Assembly: GCA_015904075.1 (NCBI GenBank)
Contig: JABMDH010000037.1
Span: 21,594-30,596, forward strand
Direction: 5' to 3'
From: Nitrospira sp.
GTDB lineage: Bacteria; Nitrospirota; Nitrospiria; Nitrospirales; Nitrospiraceae
DNA: 9,003 nucleotides
The notes beneath the pieces were generated by a model, which saw only the letters and a program-made list of their open reading frames with translations, had not been told where the DNA came from and searched no databases. Below are positions 1 through 4,752 of the stretch, piece by piece (position 1 is the first letter of the stretch; every line of letters starts with the position of its first letter). Made by a program: the position numbers and the translations under genes.

Positions 1-219
1 CAGTCACCTTCTTGCCTAGTTTTTAGTCATAGAGAAACACCAACAAGTCACCACAAGATATTGGGCCTTCCGAACTCATTGAAGGCAAATACCTACAAGA
101 GCGAATTAGAACCGAGTTTCAGCGGAGTTTATCGTGCAACAGATTTGAAATCACGCTCCAGCACTGCAAGTTATGCACAGCACACGAGCATATTTCTCAA
201 AAATCGCCACAAAATCCAC

Positions 220-248
220 TTGACATGAGCGATTCCATCGTGTAACCA
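220..248 (+). promoter_or_regulatory. Probable promoter of the repressor gene
   Basis: A perfect -35 box TTGACA lies at 220-225. With 17-bp spacing the -10 position falls at 243-248 (TAACCA), a weak match preceded by TG at 241-242, which could act as an extended -10. Transcription would then start around 255-260, essentially at the ATG. The -10 lies inside the palindrome at 241-257, so a repressor bound there would block RNA polymerase. The -35 is seen directly; the -10 assignment is inference. Confidence 0.45.
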
Positions 249-257
249 TTGGTTACA
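241..257. promoter_or_regulatory. Palindromic operator candidate TGTAACCATTGGTTACA
   Basis: Two 8-bp arms (TGTAACCA and TGGTTACA) are exact reverse complements around a single central T. The element ends 2 bp before the ATG at 260. It does not match the common LexA boxes (CTGT-N8-ACAG or GAAC-N4-GTTC). Its symmetry and placement are what an XRE-family dimer uses for autoregulation. It also takes the place where a Shine-Dalgarno sequence would be expected. Confidence 0.6.
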
Positions 258-259
258 TC

Positions 260-805
260 ATGAAATCGCACGATCTGAAGCGCATTCGAGAAGGATTAGG
301 ACTCACACAACAGCAACTCGCTGATGCCCTGCATACGAATCGCGTCACAGTGGCTCGCTACGAAGCCGGCATGAGACGAATCCCAGGCATCGTTCCCGTG
401 GTGCTGGAACAATTACAACGGAAGACCGACATTCCTATGGCCGGCATTGTCGCGGCCGGCTCCCCGATCGATCCGATCCAACAGTCGGAGCTGGTCGATG
501 TTCCCCCCAGCATGCTGAAAGGCGGCAACACCTTTGCGCTTCGCGTCAAGGGAGAATCCATGAAGGATGAAGGAATTCTTCCCGGTGATCTTGTGGTTGT
601 GCGAAAGCAAGAAACGGCGAGGAACGGGCAAACGATCGTCGCACTGGTCAATCGTGAAGCCACGATCAAGACCTATTTCAAAACAGAAACACACATTGAG
701 CTGCATCCGGCCAATACGGCGATGCAAGCGATCATGGTCCAACCATCGGATGAGTTTCAGATCGAAGGCGTGCTTATCGGTGTAATTCGGCATTGTGCAC
801 TCTAA
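260..805 (+). CDS. XRE/S24 LexA-like self-cleaving repressor
   Basis: This 181-residue protein combines an N-terminal XRE helix-turn-helix (about residues 6-42, with the LGLTQQQLADAL helix and a recognition helix around NRVTVARYEAG) with a C-terminal S24 peptidase domain (about 58-178). The expected Ala-Gly cleavage site is at A66-G67 in IVAAGSP. The catalytic serine is S100 in GESM, and the general-base lysine is K137 in ATIK. Such proteins repress promoters until an inducing signal, often RecA on single-stranded DNA, triggers autocleavage. The DNA-binding domain is phage CI-like, not the winged helix of true LexA, and the linker is very short. The ATG at 260 has no Shine-Dalgarno; a palindrome lies directly before it. 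Two small genes follow closely and are probably co-transcribed. Family assignment is firm; the target genes and inducing signal are unknown. Confidence 0.9.
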   Translation: MKSHDLKRIREGLGLTQQQLADALHTNRVTVARYEAGMRRIPGIVPVVLEQLQRKTDIPMAGIVAAGSPIDPIQQSELVDVPPSMLKGGNTFALRVKGESMKDEGILPGDLVVVRKQETARNGQTIVALVNREATIKTYFKTETHIELHPANTAMQAIMVQPSDEFQIEGVLIGVIRHCAL

Positions 806-818
806 CCGGGAGGTCGAT

Positions 819-1073
819 ATGGCGATGATGGAGCACTACCTCGGAAACGGCCGCTTCATGGATGCCGAGCGGATCATAGAACTGCTGGATGAGCAACTGC
901 GGATATGGCGACAGGAATTGCACCAGGCCAAAAACTGGTCGTCGACCGGACCGCTGCGAACTACGGTGCTGAACCTACGCCGGAATCGCCTCTTCATGTC
1001 AGCGATCTGCAACCAGCACATTCGTCCCAACACAAAGGAGACGTCCCATGGTACTGCAAGAGCATCGCGTTGA
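819..1073 (+). CDS. Small hypothetical protein, 84 aa
   Basis: I do not recognise this protein. The start is chosen at the ATG at 819 because GGGAGG at 808-813 lies 5 bases ahead; an in-frame GTG at 795 inside the preceding gene lacks such a site, while ATGs at 825 and 828 are weaker alternatives. Residues 4-35 are strongly helical and charged (GRFMDAERIIELLDEQL and onward). The C-terminal third is basic and rich in Asn, Arg and Thr, with no membrane segment. The gene begins 13 bases after the repressor stop, and its last 26 bases overlap the following gene, which points to one transcription unit. It may be part of the repressor-controlled cassette. The reading frame is plausible because of the ribosome site and operon position, but no homology supports it. 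Confidence 0.55.
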   Translation: MAMMEHYLGNGRFMDAERIIELLDEQLRIWRQELHQAKNWSSTGPLRTTVLNLRRNRLFMSAICNQHIRPNTKETSHGTARASR

Positions 1074-1230
1074 ATCGACGGTGGCAGGCCCCTGCTCGGA
1101 TTGCGGAACCTTCGTCGAGCGCCGAGCAGAATCGATCGACGGATTCACGCACTCGACCGTTCAACTCTGCGCCTCCTGTTGGAATGCCTATCGGCAGCGG
1201 CAAGTCTTTTCCAGCGGATGTTGCGGGTGA
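1048..1230 (+). CDS. Small CxxC...CxxC zinc-finger-like protein, 60 aa
   Basis: A strong ribosome site (AAAGGAG at 1034-1040, 7 bases before ATG) supports this start. The protein has two cysteine knuckles, C16-S-D-C19 and C41-A-S-C44, separated by 21 residues, which is the usual layout for a single structural zinc site. The second knuckle is followed by WNAYRQRQ, so the pattern C-X2-CGT...RR...LC-X2-C-aromatic/basic superficially resembles a GATA-type or treble-clef finger. The protein ends in a short tail with another Cys pair (C58, C59). It overlaps the end of the preceding gene by 26 bases. Zinc binding is inferred from cysteine spacing, and the function (nucleic-acid or protein binding) is unknown. 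It may be part of the same repressor-controlled unit. Confidence 0.65.
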   Translation: MVLQEHRVESTVAGPCSDCGTFVERRAESIDGFTHSTVQLCASCWNAYRQRQVFSSGCCG

Positions 1231-1296
1231 TACGCCAGGACGCGGCAACGTTCTTCCCCTTCCAATCCGCACGCCGGTGCGCTACATTCAAGCCAC

Positions 1297-1340
1297 GCCC
1301 CCGTAGCTCAGTTGGATAGAGCAACGGTTTCCTAAAGCGT
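1297..1340 (+). tRNA. Truncated tRNA-Arg(CCT), 5' half only
   Basis: The 5' acceptor strand GCCCCCG (1297-1303), T8-A9, the D arm GCTC...GAGC (1306-1322) with a normal D loop, and an anticodon loop TTCCTAA (1329-1335, anticodon CCT at 1331-1333) are all recognisable. The 5' anticodon strand is ACGGT and the 3' strand is AGCGT, giving one G-G mismatch where ACCGT would pair perfectly. Sequence identity with a normal tRNA therefore ends right after TTTCCTAAA at about 1336. No variable loop, T arm or 3' acceptor strand follows, and no matching 3' half occurs in this window. It cannot be a functional tRNA. The likeliest origin is site-specific recombination or deletion at the anticodon loop, a common attachment site for tyrosine recombinases. 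Confidence 0.75.
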
Positions 1341-1349
1341 TGGAAGCTA

Positions 1350-1419
1350 CATTTACCCTGCTATATCCACTAGTTGAGAGAGTCTAAAAAATATAAACGA
1401 CTATAAACACCATTTACCC
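1350..1419 (+). repeat. Direct repeats next to the tRNA fragment (arm-site-like)
   Basis: CATTTACCC occurs exactly twice, at 1350-1358 and 1411-1419, in the same orientation and 61 bp apart. Between them TATAAAC also occurs twice in direct orientation, at 1392-1398 and 1402-1408, 10 bp (one helical turn) apart. Short direct repeats flanking a tRNA-anticodon core are typical of arm-type integrase sites. No integrase gene is in the window, so the role is inferred from position. Confidence 0.45.
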
Positions 1420-1556
1420 CCTCTTGCACCCTCCACATTGACCTATACGCTACTGAGCCCCTCAGCGCGACCCAGACTCCCTCGGAATTTCAGTAGATGA
1501 TTTAGACAGCTAGGTGACGCGAACAATCCAGTAGTCTGGAGGAAGCGGGGGATGGA

Positions 1557-2039
1557 TTATGTCTTGTAGTGCGTAAAGGCGGATACAAGCGAAGAGAAAG
1601 ATTTTGGCTGGTATTTCTGAAAGCTCTGGTCGTCAACAAAAACAAAGTCGTACTGAACCGCCTTCTGCACTTTATTGATGTCAGCACACCATTGCTTCAA
1701 GCGTTCCATTTTTAGCGGTACGTCTAGGTCTTCCTGCCCTTTGGTCTCCACAATAAAGACTTTCTTATTTGATATCTTGACCAGGAAATCAGGGTAGTAG
1801 TTGGAAATGTCGCCGTCCGCGTTCACATAGTCGAGCTTGAAATGCACAGCAAGATAATTCTTGGCGTAGGAAACGACATCTTCGCAGTCTTCCAGAAACC
1901 GAGCAAAGAGCAATTCAAAATGACTGTCACCAATAATGCGATTGAATACGCTTTTTTTCGGGACAAGATAGCCTTGGTCCTTCACCACAAAAGGTCGAGT
2001 TTGTCGTAGCTTGATCGTGTCTCGGATTTCGGCCCCACC
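1557..2039 (-). pseudogene. C-terminal remnant of a type III restriction Res subunit
   Basis: The minus-strand frame ends in TAA at 1557-1559 and is open up to an in-frame TAG at 2040-2042. From a GTG at 1988 it encodes 143 residues; family-like sequence (TIKLRQTRPFVVKDQGYL) continues upstream of that GTG, so the GTG is not a true start. The fragment holds the C-terminal PD-(D/E)xK nuclease domain: YYPDFLVK supplies the first acidic residue and IVETKGQED the E-x-K pair. Conserved PKKSVFNRIIGDSHFE and LKQWCADIN segments are also present. A complete Res subunit is about 900-1000 residues with a superfamily 2 helicase in front; all of that and the partner Mod methyltransferase are absent here. 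On its own it should not support ATP-dependent type III restriction. It is AT-richer than its right-hand neighbours. The family call rests on memory of Res-type and DEAD/DEAH helicase C-termini. Confidence 0.75.
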
Positions 2040-2313
2040 CTATGCGGGAAGCGTCCCTCGCACAACGCTCTTGCTGAACAGAGATCAAATCGCGATCGTG
2101 GCAAAAAAAACCAGATCCGGCATGACCACAAAGGAAATTGCCGAGCAGGTCTCAGCAGATTCGGCCTTCTTCTCATCCAGCAACAGATGCACCACGCTTT
2201 TTTGCTTTGTCTATGATCCGGAAGGCCGTATTGGGAGCCCCAAACGACTCGAAACAGACTTAAGCCGCGTCAGTGACCGCTACAATGTCGAAGTGCTTGT
2301 CGCACCCAAGTAA
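2011..2313 (+). pseudogene. C-terminal remnant of a DpnII/MboI-like restriction nuclease
   Basis: The frame can be read from a TTG at 2011 but has no ribosome site, and family-like sequence starts only at about residue 8 (APPYAG). Recognisable blocks are the KKTRSGMTTKEIAEQ segment (32-46) and LFCFVYDPEGRIGSP (63-77), ending in VEVLVAPK. In related nucleases a catalytic Asp lies in an SRMDFLL-like strand and a Glu in an IEVKKTR strand; here these positions read PRTTLLL and IVAKKTR, so Asp is replaced by Thr (T18 or T19) and Glu by Val (V30). The usual DIxxYxxHPDC stretch has also decayed. The N-terminal half of the protein is missing. I infer an inactive remnant of a restriction system. It could alternatively be a retained non-catalytic domain, but the lack of a start signal argues against that. 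Confidence 0.65.
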
Positions 2314-2329
2314 ACCAAAGAGTGACCCT

Positions 2330-2704
2330 ATGGAAAAACCAAAACTTAAGAAAGTCGATTCCCCGTTTCCGCCTGCTCGCTCCAAGCCAAAACCTCCGTT
2401 GACAGCAGTTCCGCTACTTCGCTATAGTGACAGCGACATGGCGTCAGCAACCGTCCCCCATACGATTCATGCGCCTGAAACGGGACTCTCCCTGATGTTT
2501 GATCGTGCGTATATCATGATCAATGTGCAGCCGGGGCAGACATCTTTCGTTGTGAAAGCATTGGCGCAAATCAAGGAAATCAAGAGCATCGATCCCTGTT
2601 GGGGAAAGCCCGATATTATTGCGGTGGCGGAGATTGCGGATCAAGACGCCTTGACACAGTTGGTCTTGACCCGTGTTCATGGTATTGAAGGCGTGGTTCA
2701 TTGA
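2330..2704 (+). CDS. RAM (Lrp/AsnC ligand-binding) domain protein, frameshifted at its C-terminus
   Basis: From ATG 2330 the product is 124 residues. Residues about 59-124 (AYIMINVQPGQ, ALAQIKEIKSIDPCWGKPDIIAVAEI, LVLTRVHGIEGVV) form a RAM domain, the effector-binding and oligomerising module of Lrp/AsnC regulators, here without a DNA-binding domain. Residues 1-36 are rich in Pro and Lys and may not be translated, because a good promoter at 2399-2428 suggests ATG 2438 or 2495 as the real start. The reading frame ends early, at TGA 2702-2704, because of an exact 16-bp tandem duplication at 2685-2716. With one copy removed the protein would continue as QTDTHMVYKLAESLTR and stop at 2763-2765. 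The present product loses most of the last beta strand, so stability is doubtful. Family assignment is good; any ligand is unknown. Confidence 0.65.
   Translation: MEKPKLKKVDSPFPPARSKPKPPLTAVPLLRYSDSDMASATVPHTIHAPETGLSLMFDRAYIMINVQPGQTSFVVKALAQIKEIKSIDPCWGKPDIIAVAEIADQDALTQLVLTRVHGIEGVVH
2399..2428 (+). promoter_or_regulatory. Sigma-70-type promoter inside the RAM-domain ORF
   Basis: A perfect TTGACA at 2399-2404 and TATAGT at 2423-2428 are separated by 18 bp. Transcription would begin near 2435, only about 3 bases before an in-frame ATG at 2438. If used, it would drive the RAM gene from a later start than 2330 (ATG 2438, nearly leaderless, or ATG 2495) and the lipoprotein gene behind it. 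Both boxes are seen directly; activity is inference. Confidence 0.5.
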
Positions 2705-2716
2705 AGGCGTGGTTCA
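2685..2716 (+). repeat. Exact 16-bp tandem duplication causing a frameshift
   Basis: TTGAAGGCGTGGTTCA occurs at 2685-2700 and again, unchanged, at 2701-2716. Sixteen is not a multiple of three, so the second copy shifts the RAM gene into a stop codon at 2702-2704. Deleting either copy restores a frame through to 2765. The identity of the copies suggests a recent slippage event, or an error in the assembly or reads. Confidence 0.9.
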
Positions 2717-2782
2717 GACTGATACCCATATGGTGTACAAACTGGCGGAGAGTCTAACGCGATGATCCCACGGAGGTGCACG

Positions 2783-3262
2783 ATGATGCGACAGACTGGA
2801 TGGGCTCTTGTGTCCGTACTGCTACTGACAGGACTGGGCTGCGCCTCACAGGCTCCGCGCCCTGATGCTATTCAAGCCAAGCTCGCGGCTCCACCGGACC
2901 AAGTCAAACAAGCCGTCACGCAGGTCCTGACCACGAGCGGCTATCAGAATATCGTCTGGAAAGACAACACAACAGTGACAACAGGGTATCGCGAGGAAAA
3001 TGGCGGGATAGAAAGTCTGTACCGCTGTTGCTGGGGCGTCGTCAAGAGCCGCGTTGAAGCCACAGTCACACCGGGGGATGGCCAGACGACTCAGCTCACC
3101 CTGAATGTGCTGGCAGAAGGCAAGCGCACGTTGTTTGACAGCTATGGCCCTATCAAGACCCCGTACCCCGAAACCTCTGAAAATCAACTCCGCCTGATCA
3201 AGAATAAGTTGAAGATCGTGTCGCACCCGTACACGACACAATCCTTCTTCAAATTGCAATAA
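2783..3262 (+). CDS. Putative lipoprotein, 159 aa, unknown function
   Basis: The start is placed at ATG 2783 because GGAGG at 2772-2776 lies 6 bases ahead; an in-frame ATG at 2762 also exists and overlaps the ancestral stop of the RAM gene. A hydrophobic signal segment (residues 7-19) ends in LTGLGC, giving a probable lipidated Cys at position 20; the -3 residue is Gly, so the lipobox is not a perfect match. The mature part is a small mixed alpha/beta domain with no membrane segment and an unusual adjacent pair C82-C83 in LYRCCWGVV. The sequence DAIQAKLAAPPDQVKQAVTQVL, read in two helices, resembles the start of small outer-membrane lipoproteins with a repeated alpha-beta fold, but I cannot name a family. 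A perfect hairpin follows the stop. The protein is probably anchored in a membrane facing the periplasm; function unknown. Confidence 0.75.
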   Translation: MMRQTGWALVSVLLLTGLGCASQAPRPDAIQAKLAAPPDQVKQAVTQVLTTSGYQNIVWKDNTTVTTGYREENGGIESLYRCCWGVVKSRVEATVTPGDGQTTQLTLNVLAEGKRTLFDSYGPIKTPYPETSENQLRLIKNKLKIVSHPYTTQSFFKLQ

Positions 3263-3273
3263 CGCCGCTCTGT

Positions 3274-3304
3274 AGCAGCCACAGGCCATCAGCCTGTGGC
3301 TGCT
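3274..3304. terminator. Perfect 13-bp hairpin between convergent genes
   Basis: AGCAGCCACAGGC (3274-3286) and GCCTGTGGCTGCT (3292-3304) are exact reverse complements around the 5-base loop CATCA. It sits 11 bases after the lipoprotein stop and 11 bases beyond the stop of the minus-strand regulator, so it can serve both. Neither side has a long T run, so it may act as a weak terminator or as an mRNA 3'-end stabiliser. Confidence 0.75.
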
Positions 3305-3315
3305 GTTGCGTGACG

Positions 3316-4752
3316 CTACGCAGGTTCCTTTTCTGTCCCTTCAGCCTCTTCGCCGATGTCCAGACCAAACCGTTCCGCCATTCGATAGAGCGTACGCCTA
3401 TCGATTCCTAGAATTTTTGCGGCTTTGACTTTATTCCCCTTCGTCTCTTTCAGCACGCGAATCAAGTGCCGTTTCTCCACTTCCTCCAACGTCAGATAGG
3501 CATCATGCGTCGAATCCTCTTGGGATAACTTCCGGTCTCCCTCATCGTGAGAGCCCTGGCGCACCGCCTCAGGTAAATCTTCCGGCGTCACGAGCGGTCC
3601 ATGACTCAAGGACACCGCCCGTTCGATCGCATTCTCAAGCTCCCGCACATTACCAGGCCACCGGTATTGCGTGAGCACGGCAATGGTTTCCGGAAGCAGC
3701 CCTCGAACGACACTCGGCCCTCCGGATGACGCCTTCTGGAGAAAATGGTGCGCCAACATCGGAATATCTTCCCGACGCTCCACCAACGAAGGCAGGGTAA
3801 TCCGGACGACATTCAACCGATAGTAGAGGTCATCACGGAACTTTCCTTCCTTGACGTACTGCTCCAAATTTCGGTTCGTCGCCGTAATGATCCGCACGTC
3901 CACCTTGACCGATCCCGTGCCGCCGACACGGCGCACTTCCTGGTCCTGCATGACGCGCAGCAGCTTGACCTGTAATGCCGGACCAAGCTCTCCGATTTCG
4001 TCTAAAAACAGGGTGCCGCCGTTCGCAGCTTCGAATAGCCCGGCTTTCATGCCGACTGCGCCGGTAAACGCACCCTTCTCATACCCGAACATTTCTGACT
4101 CCAACAGCGTATCCGGCAGCGCACCGCAGTTGACCGGAATGAACGGCTTGTCCCGGCGAGGCCCATTCGCATGAATCGCCCGCGCAATCAGTTCTTTTCC
4201 GGTTCCACTTTCTCCTTGCAGCAACACCGTACTCTTGCTGTCGGTCACCCGGGCGACCAACTTATACACTTCAAGCATCGCCGGACTGCTGCCCACCAGC
4301 GGCGACCACTCATCCATTCCTTTACTCTTGCCCTTGAGTTCCTCGCGAAATCGAGCGTTCTCCCGTACCAGATGGCAATGATCGAGGCTCCGGTGCACGA
4401 CGAGTTTGATTTCCTCTTTTTTGAACGGCTTCGCCAGATAGTCGTACGCCCCTTGTTTGATCGCTTCGATTGCACCTTCCAGTGACCCGAATGCCGTCAA
4501 CACCACCACCGCGGTATCAGGACTCATCCGCTTGAATTCCCGCAAGACCGTCAGTCCATCGACCGCGCCCATGCGGATATCGGTCAGTACCAGATCCACA
4601 CGCCCCTGGCGCCCGCGAGCGATGACCTCTTCTCCGCTCGGAAATGCCTCAACCGCATAGCCTTCCTGCTTCAAGGCATCGGCCAAGAGTTCACGCGCAA
4701 CCGCGTCGTCGTCGGCTACAAGAATAGTCGCCGTATGCATCGATCCCCTCAT
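3316..4752 (-). CDS. NtrC-family sigma-54-dependent response regulator
   Basis: This 478-residue protein has the full three-domain layout. The receiver domain (about 8-125) has acidic residues D14-D16, phosphoacceptor D58 (LTDIRM) and K108 (AKPF). The AAA+ sigma-54 activation domain (about 152-380) has Walker A GESGTGKE (180-187), the sigma-54-contacting loop GAFTGA (227-232) and Walker B GGTLFLDEIGEL (245-256). The C-terminal Fis-type helix-turn-helix (about 435-465) contains AAKILGIDRRTLYR. All key residues are present, so it should be functional and activate sigma-54 promoters when phosphorylated. The first ATG (4752) overlaps the kinase stop as ATGA; a second ATG at 4740 (residue 5) has a better ribosome site, GAGGGG, and may be the true start. 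It pairs with the upstream kinase. Target genes cannot be told from this sequence. Confidence 0.95.
   Translation of the reverse strand: MRGSMHTATILVADDDAVARELLADALKQEGYAVEAFPSGEEVIARGRQGRVDLVLTDIRMGAVDGLTVLREFKRMSPDTAVVVLTAFGSLEGAIEAIKQGAYDYLAKPFKKEEIKLVVHRSLDHCHLVRENARFREELKGKSKGMDEWSPLVGSSPAMLEVYKLVARVTDSKSTVLLQGESGTGKELIARAIHANGPRRDKPFIPVNCGALPDTLLESEMFGYEKGAFTGAVGMKAGLFEAANGGTLFLDEIGELGPALQVKLLRVMQDQEVRRVGGTGSVKVDVRIITATNRNLEQYVKEGKFRDDLYYRLNVVRITLPSLVERREDIPMLAHHFLQKASSGGPSVVRGLLPETIAVLTQYRWPGNVRELENAIERAVSLSHGPLVTPEDLPEAVRQGSHDEGDRKLSQEDSTHDAYLTLEEVEKRHLIRVLKETKGNKVKAAKILGIDRRTLYRMAERFGLDIGEEAEGTEKEPA

Larger units (their letters stand above)
1..259. other. AT-rich region upstream of the repressor gene
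   Basis: No gene is convincingly supported here. A plus-strand frame is open from about 33 to 242, but it has no credible start codon or ribosome site and its translation resembles no family I know. The right end carries the probable promoter and operator of the repressor gene, listed separately. The base composition is more AT-rich than the right half of the window, in line with an accessory region. Confidence 0.5.
1231..1556. other. Gene-free segment holding a half tRNA and att-like repeats
   Basis: This 326-bp stretch has no convincing protein-coding frame. It contains the 5' half of a tRNA-Arg(CCT) at 1297-1336, and to its right an AT-rich zone (about 1340-1440) with short direct repeats. 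It ends just downstream of the stop of the minus-strand Res remnant. The composition shifts to AT-rich directly after the tRNA fragment, as expected at the edge of an integrated element. Confidence 0.6.

Noticed and set aside
33..242. A 70-codon open plus-strand frame before the repressor gene
   Set aside because: It has no credible start codon or ribosome site, overlaps the promoter and palindrome, and its translation looks like random sequence.
905..1306. A 133-codon open frame on the plus strand
   Set aside because: It overlaps both better supported small genes and runs into the tRNA fragment. It has no ribosome site and is low-complexity in its second half.
1324..1500. A group I intron interrupting the tRNA-Arg anticodon loop
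   Set aside because: Such introns exist in bacterial tRNA-Arg(CCT) genes, but no 3' half of the tRNA follows in the window and I could not find a convincing conserved intron core. The motif-like ACGACTATA at 1397-1405 has no matching partner strand.
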